From: Candidatus Cloacimonadota bacterium | Lineage (GTDB): Bacteria > Cloacimonadota > Cloacimonadia > Cloacimonadales > Cloacimonadaceae | Length of the DNA stretch: 38,442 bases | Direction: 5' to 3' | NCBI GenBank assembly: GCA_028706475.1 | Contig: JAQWBI010000018.1 | Span: forward strand, 1-38,442 | Shown: positions 1-7,987 of the stretch, one piece after another | Numbering within the stretch: position 1 is the first letter of the stretch | How the letters are laid out: each line of letters starts with the position of its first letter | The notes under the pieces: generated by a model | Told to the model about the DNA's origin: nothing | The model's input: only the letters and a program-made list of their open reading frames with translations | Database searches by the model: none | Translations under genes and position numbers: made by a program

Positions 1-115
1 TTATCTATATGGATAACAAGTGTTTAAAACCAATGAAACTCATCTTCCCTCCCATCCTTTGCGATGCCTTCAGAAATGACTATCTTATCATCAATGACCC
101 TGTATACTTTAAAGG

Positions 116-217
116 GTTACCACTCAACATTTTAGTTGACATTTTAGTTGACATTTTAGTTGACATGATGTTTTCCTGAAATACAAATGATTGAAATACA
201 AATGATTGAGTGGTAAC
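116..217. repeat. 12-bp inverted repeat enclosing tandem repeats
   Basis: GTTACCACTCAA at 116-127 is the exact reverse complement of TTGAGTGGTAAC at 206-217. Between the arms lie two tandem arrays: about 3.3 copies of ACATTTTAGTTG (127-166) and two copies of GAAATACAAATGATT (178-207), the second of which runs into the right arm. The arrangement resembles the remains of a small non-coding element, but no target-site duplication was identified. Confidence 0.7.
127..166. repeat. 12-bp unit tandem repeat, about 3.3 copies
   Basis: The unit ACATTTTAGTTG occurs three times in a row without mismatch (127-138, 139-150, 151-162), followed by ACAT of a fourth copy. It lies in gene-free DNA. Confidence 0.9.
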
Positions 218-243
218 TAATACAAATGATATAAGTGATCATA

Positions 244-397
244 GTTGCAAATAGTATCACTTTCTAGTATCACTTTCGTTGCAAATCGCCGTTTTCATTG
301 AGTCCCCAGTATCACCCTTTTTGCAAATCAGTTTCAACCCTTTTAACAAATTCATTGTCAGGGTTATTGCAAATCTAGTATCATCTTTTTTGCAAAT
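244..397. repeat. Interspersed octamer field
   Basis: Two short words recur in alternation. TTGCAAAT is at 244, 279, 321, 367 and 390. AGTATCAC, or AGTATCAT at the last site, is at 253, 266, 309 and 377. A tandem pair TAGTATCACTTTC lies at 252-264 and 265-277. Spacing is irregular, so this is not a CRISPR array. It could be a cluster of protein-binding sites or worn copies of a simple repeat. Confidence 0.65.
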
Positions 398-433
398 ATA
401 ATATCCATAAGTACAAGTCCCCTCCTGAACCCA

Positions 434-636
434 ATGGCTAGATTTGACTATACTGCCCTAATAAGATCTCAGGCGCAAAGTCCTCATTCCGATGCCTTGG
501 AATTGTTTTGTAAGTGACTGCGATTGAGTTCAACTATGAGTTCGACTGGAAGGTCAATCCGGATGACTTCAATTTCGGCAACCTGACCGCTATTCTGCTA
601 TCAGAAGATGAACGTCTGTTCTTTACTCAAAGCTGA
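434..636 (+). pseudogene. Two coding-like scraps, unidentified
   Basis: An ATG at 434 opens a 27-codon frame that stops at TGA (515-517). From 520 another frame reads on for 38 codons to TGA at 634, with acidic, aromatic-rich composition (for example YEFDWKVNPDDFNFGNL). The absence of stops and plausible protein-like composition suggest one gene broken by a frameshift. I do not recognise the family. It may belong with the phage remnant at 34 kb, but nothing links them directly. Confidence 0.25.
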
Positions 637-692
637 TGAATAAAGTGCCAGGAAGGCGGACTCAGCACCTTGCTTAGTGGTGCCTTATCAAT

Positions 693-718
693 TGCCTGGC
701 ACAACTGCCTGGCACAAC
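693..718. repeat. 13-bp tandem duplication
   Basis: TGCCTGGCACAAC is present twice, head to tail, with no mismatch (693-705 and 706-718). The reverse complement of its core, GTGCCAGG, occurs upstream at 645-652, so a hairpin is possible. Confidence 0.8.
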
Positions 719-1067
719 CGATAACTACGATTGCTGGGAACGCTTACTGTTAATAGAGATACATGAGGTATGCACCCTCACACATTGCTCATCAGTGTTC
801 AGTTCCTTTATTGATTTGCTTGCCGATGTGATTAGTCAGATCAGGATGCCAGTACTGTGACAATGTCTAAAACCAGTCCTATTTAATTCCCAAACATATA
901 ATACTTCGAGCCCTATGTGATACGAGATATTGATTTGAAGGTTTGGGTGTGAACTTGTAGCATTGAGACGGCAGAGGATGTAGGTGATAGAATTCCATTG
1001 ACATAAAGAGCAAATCTGAAAGCTTGGAAAAAATATTATTTTACGTAGCAGTACAAAAGGAGTACAC

Positions 1068-2402
1068 ATGCCGTATATTTCTAATACTGATAGAGATAGA
1101 CGGGAGATGTTTGCCAAAATAGGTGTCCAAAGTTTTGACGAACTTATCCAGGCTATTCCCGAGAAATTCCGCCTAAAGGGTGCTTTGAAAATGGATAAAG
1201 CGTTCTCTGAAATGGAGATCACGAACAAAATCAAGAGTCAGACCTGCAACAATCTTTGCACTCAATCCGCCAATTCCTTCCTTGGTGCGGGAGTCTATGA
1301 TCATTTCATTCCTGCAGCGGTTGACAGCATCGTATCCCGTCCGGAATTTTTTACCGCCTACACGCCTTATCAGGCAGAAGTTAGCCAGGGCACACTGCAA
1401 TTTATATATGAATATCAGACCATGATATGCGAGCTTACCGGCATGGAGATTGCCAATGCTTCGATGTACGACGGAGCCAGCGCCGTTGCCGAAGCCATCC
1501 TGATGGCAGTGCGTAAAAATAAGCTGTTAAAAGCCTTGCTACCTGCCACTCTGAACCCGGAATATGTAAAGGTAGTCAAAGCCTATACTGAAGGAACGGG
1601 TGTGGAACTGGTTACGATCCCTGCCAAAGACGGCCTTACCGATCTTGCAGCTTTAAAGCAGATGCTGGATGGTAGTGTGGGTTCAGTAGTGCTGCAAAGC
1701 CCAAATTTCAATGGCAATATCGAAGATGCCAAGTCCATCTCGGAAGCCGTACACACTAATGAGAAGTGCCTGTTGATAGCGGCTGTGGATCCCATCTCAT
1801 TGGCGATACTAAATTCACCTTCCGAATACGATGCCGACATCGTGGTGGGGGAAGGTCAAGCCTTGGGCAACAGCATGTATATGGGCGGCCCGCTCTTTGG
1901 CTTCTTTGCCACAAAGCTGGAGATGAATCGTCAGATGCCCGGTAGAATCGTGGGCGGCACTGTGGACAAGGAAGGCAAGCGTGCTTATGCCCTTACTCTG
2001 CAAGCCCGTGAACAGCATATCCGCAGGGCAAAGGCTACTTCAAACATCTGTTCCAATCAGTCTCTTTGCACTTTGGCTGCTACGGTATATCTGAGCTTGA
2101 TGGGTCGTGAAGGCCTGCGAGAAGTTGCCATTCAAAGCACTCAGAAAGCGCACTATCTCGCCGAGGAGCTGTGCAAGATACAAGGCATTGATCTGAAATA
2201 TGCTGCGGCTCCATTCTTCAAAGAATTTGTGATTACTACTCCCATCGCAGCGGCAGAAATTAATGAAAGGATGCTGCCTCGCGGGATATATGCCGGTGTG
2301 GAAGTGGGCAAAAACGAACTGATGCTTGCTGTTACAGAAAAGAAGACGAAAGCCCAAATTGATGACTTTATAAAAGCGATGCAGGAGGTCTGCCATGCCT
2401 AA
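1068..2402 (+). CDS. gcvPA: Glycine dehydrogenase (decarboxylating), subunit 1
   Basis: This is the N-terminal half of the split P-protein of the glycine cleavage system. With subunit 2 it decarboxylates glycine and passes the aminomethyl group to lipoyl GcvH in the cytoplasm. The 444-residue length is usual for the split form. Family-typical stretches include the start MPYISNTDRDRREM, the YTPYQAEVSQGTLQFIYEYQ segment and the MYDGASAVAEAILMA segment. The start is set by AAAAGGAG just upstream. The last 8 bases overlap gcvPB, implying translational coupling. Neither gcvT nor gcvH is in the window, so the rest of the complex must be encoded elsewhere. No glycine riboswitch was seen upstream. 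Confidence 0.95.
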   Translation: MPYISNTDRDRREMFAKIGVQSFDELIQAIPEKFRLKGALKMDKAFSEMEITNKIKSQTCNNLCTQSANSFLGAGVYDHFIPAAVDSIVSRPEFFTAYTPYQAEVSQGTLQFIYEYQTMICELTGMEIANASMYDGASAVAEAILMAVRKNKLLKALLPATLNPEYVKVVKAYTEGTGVELVTIPAKDGLTDLAALKQMLDGSVGSVVLQSPNFNGNIEDAKSISEAVHTNEKCLLIAAVDPISLAILNSPSEYDADIVVGEGQALGNSMYMGGPLFGFFATKLEMNRQMPGRIVGGTVDKEGKRAYALTLQAREQHIRRAKATSNICSNQSLCTLAATVYLSLMGREGLREVAIQSTQKAHYLAEELCKIQGIDLKYAAAPFFKEFVITTPIAAAEINERMLPRGIYAGVEVGKNELMLAVTEKKTKAQIDDFIKAMQEVCHA

Positions 2403-3849
2403 GACTGTTTTTGAATACTCATCTGCCGGTCGCAAGGGCGTGAGCTTGCCCTCTCGCGAGATCGATACCCCCCTAGAGAAATTAATCCCTGCCAAATATC
2501 ATCGGGAAAAAGCAGCCAGACTGCCGGAACTAAGTGAACTGGATGTGATGCGTCATTACATCAAGCTTTCTCAGCAGAACCACTTTATCGAAAAAGGCTT
2601 GTATCCTTTGGGTAGCTGCACGATGAAGTATAATCCAAAAGTCCATGAGACTCTGGTGCGCCACAGTTGTTTTGCGAACATTCATCCTTATCAGCATGAG
2701 AGTACTCTGCAGGGCGCACTTGAGTTGCTCTATGAGCTTCAGGAGGATCTTGCTGAGATATCCGGTATGGCGAAAGTAACCTTGCAGCCAGGAGCCGGTG
2801 CGCAAGGGGAATTTACCGGAATCAAGATTGTCTCTGCCTATCACAAGGCAAAGGGCAATACTCACAAAACCAAGATCATCATCCCGGACAGCGCGCATGG
2901 CACCAATCCTGCCACGTGTCATCTAGTCGGATTTGATGTAGTGGAACTGAAGTCCAATGCTGATGGCCGTTGTGACCTAGCCCGTTTGCGCGAGTTGGTG
3001 GATGAGAATACTGCGGGCTTTATGCTTACCAATCCCAATACTCTGGGTTTATTTGAAACTCAGATCGAGGAGATTGCCGAGATCATGCACAGTGTAGATG
3101 CCTTGATCTATATGGACGGGGCAAATCTGAACGCGCTTTTGGGCATTGTACAGCCGGGTAAGATTGGTTTTGACATCATGCATTTCAACCTGCACAAGAC
3201 CTTCTCCACGCCTCATGGAGGCGGCGGTCCGGGTGCGGGTCCTGTGGGCGTGGTTGAAAAACTGATACCCTATCTGCCGGTTCCCACCATCAGTCATGAT
3301 GATGCCGGTTATCATTTTGATTATACTCACGAAAGCACATCAATCGGGAAAGTCCATACCTTCTACGGTAACTTTGCCATTTTGGTGAGGGCCTACATCT
3401 ACATCAAGATGTTGGGTGCGGAAGGCTTGCGCAGAGTAAGCGAAAATGCGATTATCAACGCCAATTATCTGATGGCGATATTAAAAGATTATTACCACAT
3501 TCAGCATCAGGAATATTGCATGCATGAGTTTGTGGCAGATGGAAGCTGGCAGAAGAAAGAACATGGCGTATCAACTCTGGATATTGCCAAACGCTTGCTG
3601 GATAAAGGTTTCCATGCTCCAACTGTATATTTCCCGCTGATCATTCCGGAAGCTTTGATGATCGAGCCTACCGAAACCGAGAGTCTGGAATCGCTTGATG
3701 CTTTTGCTCAGGCTATGATAGAAATAGCACAGGAAACACAGCAGAATCCTGAATTACTACATGAAGCGCCAATTACCACACCGGTGAGACGGGTGGACGA
3801 TGTACGCGCCGTGAAAGAACTCGATCCCATATTCAAGATCGAGAAATAA
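2395..3849 (+). CDS. gcvPB: Glycine dehydrogenase (decarboxylating), subunit 2
   Basis: This is the C-terminal, PLP-carrying half of the split P-protein. It binds pyridoxal phosphate through the lysine of the motif NLHKTFSTPHGGGGPG (Lys268 by my count). Other family blocks are PLGSCTMKYNPK near residue 72, the AGAQGEFTGI block and DSAHGTNPA. The length of 484 residues is normal. The ATG sits inside the end of gcvPA (8-base overlap), so the two subunits are probably made in equal amounts. It ends 15 bases before the OmpH-like gene. Glycine breakdown fits an amino-acid-fermenting anaerobe. Confidence 0.96.
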   Translation: MPKTVFEYSSAGRKGVSLPSREIDTPLEKLIPAKYHREKAARLPELSELDVMRHYIKLSQQNHFIEKGLYPLGSCTMKYNPKVHETLVRHSCFANIHPYQHESTLQGALELLYELQEDLAEISGMAKVTLQPGAGAQGEFTGIKIVSAYHKAKGNTHKTKIIIPDSAHGTNPATCHLVGFDVVELKSNADGRCDLARLRELVDENTAGFMLTNPNTLGLFETQIEEIAEIMHSVDALIYMDGANLNALLGIVQPGKIGFDIMHFNLHKTFSTPHGGGGPGAGPVGVVEKLIPYLPVPTISHDDAGYHFDYTHESTSIGKVHTFYGNFAILVRAYIYIKMLGAEGLRRVSENAIINANYLMAILKDYYHIQHQEYCMHEFVADGSWQKKEHGVSTLDIAKRLLDKGFHAPTVYFPLIIPEALMIEPTETESLESLDAFAQAMIEIAQETQQNPELLHEAPITTPVRRVDDVRAVKELDPIFKIEK

Positions 3850-3864
3850 GCTAAAGGAGTTTGA

Positions 3865-4518
3865 ATGAAAAAGCTATTTATACTGATCCTTGCCCTGGTA
3901 GCCCTCAGCGGCCTTTGTGCCCAAAATGTGAAGCTGGGCTATGTGAATACCGACCGCATTCTCATGGATAGCAATGAAGCAGCGGAAATTGCCAGATTGT
4001 TCCAGCTGGACCGTCAGAACTGGAGCAACCAGATCCGGGGATTGGATGAAGAAATCAAGCAAATGGAGCGCGATTTTGAGATCCGTCGTCTGTCTATCAG
4101 CGAAGCCAATAAACGTGAGCTACAAAGCCAAATCGACAGCAAGAAAGAAGAAGCCGGACGCTTGCTGGAAGAGTATTTTGGAGAAAATGGAAGAGCCGAA
4201 CAGCGTTACCGTGAGCTCATCGATCCGCTCACCAATAAGATACACGACATTATTACCAGGATTGCCGAAGACGAGAAATATACCATGATTCTGGACGTGA
4301 GCATGGGTGTGGTGCTGTATGCCGCTCCATCTATCGATCTTACCGATCAGATCCTGCAGGAATTGAACAAGGATACCATCGCACCTGGAGAAGGCACAGA
4401 TGAACCCATACCGGATAAGGAAGAGACCAAAGATCCTTTGGGTAATCAGATGGATGATGGATTTGGAGGATTTACGGACGATTTTGGCATGGAAAATACT
4501 GAAGACAAGAAACCCTGA
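3865..4518 (+). CDS. OmpH/Skp-family periplasmic chaperone
   Basis: The predicted product is a periplasmic holdase for outer-membrane proteins. Residues 1-20 form a signal peptide (MKKLFILILALVALSGLCAQ). The core starts with the family motif KLGYVNTDRILMDSNEA and continues as a long charged helical arm at about residues 45-110, typical of the Skp tentacles. The C-terminal domain DEKYTMILDVSMGVVLYAAPSIDLTDQI is also typical. An extra acidic tail rich in D, E, G and P (from about residue 170) is unusual. The gene precedes lpxD by 2 bases, the same order as skp-lpxD in Escherichia coli. A BamA gene, which often lies upstream, is absent here. RBS: AAAGGAG. Confidence 0.88.
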   Translation: MKKLFILILALVALSGLCAQNVKLGYVNTDRILMDSNEAAEIARLFQLDRQNWSNQIRGLDEEIKQMERDFEIRRLSISEANKRELQSQIDSKKEEAGRLLEEYFGENGRAEQRYRELIDPLTNKIHDIITRIAEDEKYTMILDVSMGVVLYAAPSIDLTDQILQELNKDTIAPGEGTDEPIPDKEETKDPLGNQMDDGFGGFTDDFGMENTEDKKP

Positions 4519-4520
4519 TC

Positions 4521-5555
4521 ATGAAAAGATTTAAGCAACATATAGGCGCAACGGAAGTAATAGCGGCTACTCAAGGCTTGTGGGAGGGATACCAGGATAT
4601 AGAGTTGGATAGTGTATGTGAAGCAAGCGAGGCACTTCCCGGTTCTGTGATCTTTTGTGAACAGGAACGCTTGGTGGATGCAGTTAATGCTTCTCCGGCG
4701 GGCTTGATTATCACGAATCCTGCTTTTGCTCCCCGCTTTCAGGGCAGAAGCCTTTTGATCTGTGATAAACCGTATATCGGTTTCATGAGCTTGGTGGCTT
4801 ATTGGTTGAAGCTGGATGCCGGAGTAATGGAATACTCTATTCATCCAAGTGCAATCATCGATTCAAGCGCTCGGTTTGAGGGCGAAGTCTCAATCGGCGC
4901 ATATAGCGTTGTGGGTGCCAATGTCACTTTGGGCAAGGGTGTTCGCATCGGTGCCGGTTGTCATATTGGTGAAAACGTTTGCATAGGCAGTGCCAGTGTG
5001 TTGCACGATAGAGTGTGCCTGTATGCTGATACAGAGATTGGCAAGAATTGCGAGATTCACAGCGGTGCTGTATTGGGTGCAGATGGCTTTGGCTATCTGG
5101 TTTTGGAAGGTCGCCAGACCAAGATACCCCAGGTAGGCAATGTGGTGATTCACGATGATGTGGAGATTGGTGCAAACAGCACTATCGATCGGGCTACCTT
5201 GGGCTCCACAGTAGTGGGTAAGGGTACTAAGATCGACAATCTGGTGCAAGTAGGCCACAATTGCGTGATCGGGCAAAACAGCGTGCTTTGCGCACAGGTT
5301 GGCCTTGCTGGCAGCACGATTGTGGGAGACTACGTGTATCTGGCCGGTCAGGTTGGAGCGGCTGGACACCTCAGCATCGGAGATGGAGCAATGGTGGGAG
5401 CGCAAAGCGGCATAGCCGGTAGTATACCTGCTGGAGCGCGTTACTTTGGCACTCCCGCTGCGGATGCCAATCAAATGAAACGCGTTTATGTGGCTCAGAA
5501 GTATCTGCCAGATATGTATCGGGATTACCAAAAAAGACTCAAGGATGAAAAGTAA
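4521..5555 (+). CDS. lpxD: UDP-3-O-acylglucosamine N-acyltransferase
   Basis: LpxD adds the second hydroxyacyl chain (from acyl-ACP) to UDP-3-O-acylglucosamine, the third step of lipid A synthesis. The 344 residues comprise an N-terminal uridine-binding domain (about 1-100) and a left-handed beta-helix of hexapeptide repeats (about 105-310) with many I-G-x-x-x-x turns. The catalytic histidine is expected in QVGHNCVIG (His246). A short C-terminal helix follows (VAQKYLPDMYRDYQKRLKDEK region). It overlaps the next gene by one base (TAATG), so coupling with lpxC-fabZ is likely. Confidence 0.95.
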   Translation: MKRFKQHIGATEVIAATQGLWEGYQDIELDSVCEASEALPGSVIFCEQERLVDAVNASPAGLIITNPAFAPRFQGRSLLICDKPYIGFMSLVAYWLKLDAGVMEYSIHPSAIIDSSARFEGEVSIGAYSVVGANVTLGKGVRIGAGCHIGENVCIGSASVLHDRVCLYADTEIGKNCEIHSGAVLGADGFGYLVLEGRQTKIPQVGNVVIHDDVEIGANSTIDRATLGSTVVGKGTKIDNLVQVGHNCVIGQNSVLCAQVGLAGSTIVGDYVYLAGQVGAAGHLSIGDGAMVGAQSGIAGSIPAGARYFGTPAADANQMKRVYVAQKYLPDMYRDYQKRLKDEK

Positions 5556-6952
5556 TGAAAGAATATAAACAGACTATTGGTTCTGAAGTATCCTACACCG
5601 GGATCGGTTTACACAGCGGAGAAGTCTCCACGATCCGCTTCAAACCAGCCGGTTGTGATGATGGCATTGTGTTTATCAGGATAGATTTACCAAATCGTCC
5701 TGAAATACCAGCAGATATCGATCATGTGGTGGATATTTCCCGGGGCACAACCATCGGAGTTGGAGACGCTACTGTAGGCACCATCGAACATGTCCTCTCT
5801 GCCATCAAGGGCTTGAATCTGGATAATGTCCGCATCGAAATCGACGGGCCAGAAGCGCCGGTGGCAGATGGTAGTCCCATTGTGTTCTTCAATCTGTTGA
5901 AGCAAGCCGGGAAGGTTCAACAGGATAGCGAACGCGTCTATTTTGAGATCGAGGGTCCCATCAGTTTTTCCGCACCAAGGGAAAATGTGGACGTGGTAAT
6001 AGTGCCTTCCAATGAGCTGAAAATCACTTTCATGATAGATTATAAACATCCCTATCTGGGTACTCAATATACCTGGCTACCAAATCTCGATGTGTATGAA
6101 AAGGAGTTTGCCGGAGCCAGAACTTTCTGCTTTATCAAAGAGATCTTGCAGCTCAAAGAAATGGGGCTGATCAAGGGTGGTTCTCTGGAAAACGCCTTGG
6201 TGATTGCGGAACCCGGCATTAGCGACGAGGAACTGAAACACTTACAGGATGTATTTGGCTATCACAATAAGGTGACCGTGTCCGAAGAAGGCATCCTGAA
6301 CAGCCATCCGCTCCGCTATTACAACGAATTTGTACGCCACAAAGTATGTGATCTTTTGGGAGACATCATGCTATTGGGAGTGCCCATCAAAGGGCATATC
6401 CTAGCTGCGCGCAGCGGGCACAAAACCAATGTGGAACTGGTAAAAAAACTACGTCAGATCCAGAAAAAGCAAGAGCTTCAGATGATATACCAGAAGGCTA
6501 AAAGCAAAGAAGTGGTGTTCGACATCAACGCCATCATGCGGATCATCCCGCATCGCTATCCCTTCCTGCTGGTAGATAAGATTCTGGAATTCATTCCCGG
6601 TGAAAGCATTGTGGGAATGAAGAATGTAACCATCAATGAACCTTTTTTCCAGGGGCATTTCCCTGGACATCCCATCATGCCCGGTGTGCTGATCATCGAA
6701 GGTATGGCACAGGCGGGAGGCATCATGTTGCTCAATCAACTGGACAATCCACAGGATTATGTGGCGTACTTTGCTTCCATAGACAACGTGAAGTTCCGCA
6801 AGCCGGTGATGCCCGGGGATACACTTCGTTACGAGCTTACAGTGATATCTCTGAAACGGTCTTTGGCAAAAATGCACGGGGATACTTATGTGAATGGGGA
6901 AAAGGTTACAGAAGGCGACTTTATGGCAATGATTACGAAGAGGAATGTATGA
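5555..6952 (+). CDS. lpxC-fabZ: Bifunctional LpxC deacetylase / FabZ dehydratase
   Basis: This is a fusion of two enzymes. Residues 1-310 are LpxC, the zinc deacetylase that commits UDP-3-O-acyl-GlcNAc to lipid A. Metal ligands are visible as His79 (TIEHVLSAI), His262 and Asp266 (RHKVCDLLGD), and a catalytic His289 lies in SGHKTN. From about residue 325 follows FabZ, the 3-hydroxyacyl-ACP dehydratase, with catalytic His368 (GHFPGHPIMPG) and Glu382 (IIEGMAQ). A similar fusion is known in Bacteroidetes and relatives. The fusion places two enzymes that compete for 3-hydroxyacyl-ACP-derived flux on one chain. It begins at TAATG with lpxD and shares ATGA with lpxA. Confidence 0.96.
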   Translation: MKEYKQTIGSEVSYTGIGLHSGEVSTIRFKPAGCDDGIVFIRIDLPNRPEIPADIDHVVDISRGTTIGVGDATVGTIEHVLSAIKGLNLDNVRIEIDGPEAPVADGSPIVFFNLLKQAGKVQQDSERVYFEIEGPISFSAPRENVDVVIVPSNELKITFMIDYKHPYLGTQYTWLPNLDVYEKEFAGARTFCFIKEILQLKEMGLIKGGSLENALVIAEPGISDEELKHLQDVFGYHNKVTVSEEGILNSHPLRYYNEFVRHKVCDLLGDIMLLGVPIKGHILAARSGHKTNVELVKKLRQIQKKQELQMIYQKAKSKEVVFDINAIMRIIPHRYPFLLVDKILEFIPGESIVGMKNVTINEPFFQGHFPGHPIMPGVLIIEGMAQAGGIMLLNQLDNPQDYVAYFASIDNVKFRKPVMPGDTLRYELTVISLKRSLAKMHGDTYVNGEKVTEGDFMAMITKRNV

Positions 6953-7719
6953 GCAAGATTCATCCCACAACGATAATAAAAGAAGGAGCCACCATAGGTG
7001 CAAACTGTGAGATAGGACCATATTGTGTGATCGGGGAGCATGTGGTGATCGGAGATGACAATATCCTGCAAAACAACGTGATATTGGACGGACACACCAC
7101 CATCGGCAAGGGCAATAAGATATTTTCATTTGCAGTTTTGGGCACAGACCCTCAAGACCTGAAATTCGCCGGAGAGCCCAGTCGGCTGAGAATTGGTGAC
7201 CACAATACCATACGTGAGTTTGCAACCATCAATCGCAGCAATCAGATGGAAGAAGATACGGTGGTGGGTTCCCGCAATCTGATCATGGAATATGTGCATA
7301 TTGCGCACAATTGCCAGATTGGAAACAACTGCATTATCTCCAATGTGGTTCAGCTGGCGGGACATGTGCATGTGCACGATTTCGCCACCATCGGCGGTGT
7401 AACAGCTGTTCATCAGTTTGTACACATTGGAACCCAAGCTTTTGTGGGTGGAGCTTCCGCCGTTAAAAAGGACATTGTGCCCTTCTCCCGCGGACAGGGA
7501 AATCCCTATCTTACTGTGGGTTTAAACAGCGTTGGTCTGATGCGCAAAGGCTTCTCCAATGAAGCCATCGCCAGCATCAAAGAGATCTACAACCTCTTTT
7601 ACCGCAGCAAGCTGAACACCACCCAGGCTTTGGAAAAAGCCGAAAGCATGGATCTGGATGAGTATCAGAAAGTCTTTGTGGACTTTGTGAAGACTGCCGA
7701 TAGAGGCATTTCGAACTAG
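6949..7719 (+). CDS. lpxA: UDP-N-acetylglucosamine O-acyltransferase
   Basis: LpxA transfers a 3-hydroxyacyl chain to the 3-OH of UDP-GlcNAc, the first, reversible step of lipid A synthesis. The 256-residue protein starts with IHPTTIIKEGATIGANCEIG and is built of hexapeptide repeats. The catalytic histidine is His120 in HIAHNCQIG. The segment DLKFAGEPSRLRIGDHNTIR and the C-terminal helical region (GLMRKGFSNEAIASIKEIY) are typical of the family. It is the last gene of the lipid A run; a perfect hairpin lies 17 bases downstream. Confidence 0.97.
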   Translation: MSKIHPTTIIKEGATIGANCEIGPYCVIGEHVVIGDDNILQNNVILDGHTTIGKGNKIFSFAVLGTDPQDLKFAGEPSRLRIGDHNTIREFATINRSNQMEEDTVVGSRNLIMEYVHIAHNCQIGNNCIISNVVQLAGHVHVHDFATIGGVTAVHQFVHIGTQAFVGGASAVKKDIVPFSRGQGNPYLTVGLNSVGLMRKGFSNEAIASIKEIYNLFYRSKLNTTQALEKAESMDLDEYQKVFVDFVKTADRGISN

Positions 7720-7736
7720 TGTCATGTCAGGTTTGG

Positions 7737-7760
7737 TGTGGCAATCTCCGTATTGCCACA
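7737..7760 (+). terminator. Perfect hairpin after lpxA
   Basis: TGTGGCAAT (7737-7745) and ATTGCCACA (7752-7760) form a 9-bp perfect stem with a 6-base loop, 17 bases after the lpxA stop. No run of T follows, so intrinsic termination is uncertain. The stem could instead protect the 3' end of the mRNA. Confidence 0.45.
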
Positions 7761-7987
7761 GCGACCGAAGGAAGCTTTTGAATCAATCTCAAGTTTGGCA
7801 GTCCAGTAGCAAAACGACATTCATGCCTTGACGAGTCACTAGGCGATATTGCACCATCATATTCCACTTGGCTTATGCCGGTTTTTCTGATAGAAAACAT
7901 AACTCTGAAGCGTAGAATCTTTAGCGGAACTTGACAAAATACTGCAGGCTAAATACCGTGCCATTTATCTGAACAATTGGAGTCGAA

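Larger units (their letters stand above)
1..1067. other. Gene-free left end, repeat-rich
   Basis: No intact reading frame with a recognisable product lies here. The stretch holds an inverted repeat (116-127/206-217), several exact short tandem duplications, a field of alternating octamers (244-397) and two coding-like scraps at 434-636. I looked for a glycine riboswitch ahead of the glycine decarboxylase genes and for tRNA cloverleaves, and found neither. A ribosome binding site (AAAAGGAG) directly before 1068 is the only clear expression signal. It reads as decayed accessory DNA. Confidence 0.6.

Noticed and set aside
244-397. Possible CRISPR array
   Set aside because: Repeated words are only 8-13 bases, spacing is irregular and there are no unique spacers of constant length or cas genes.
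640-1067. Glycine riboswitch upstream of gcvPA
   Set aside because: No tandem aptamer-like GC-rich pairing with the usual conserved core could be seen; the region is AT-rich and unstructured apart from a short duplication.
836-1234. Minus-strand 132-residue open frame
   Set aside because: It overlaps the start and RBS of gcvPA, has no recognisable motif and no RBS; best read as a chance frame.
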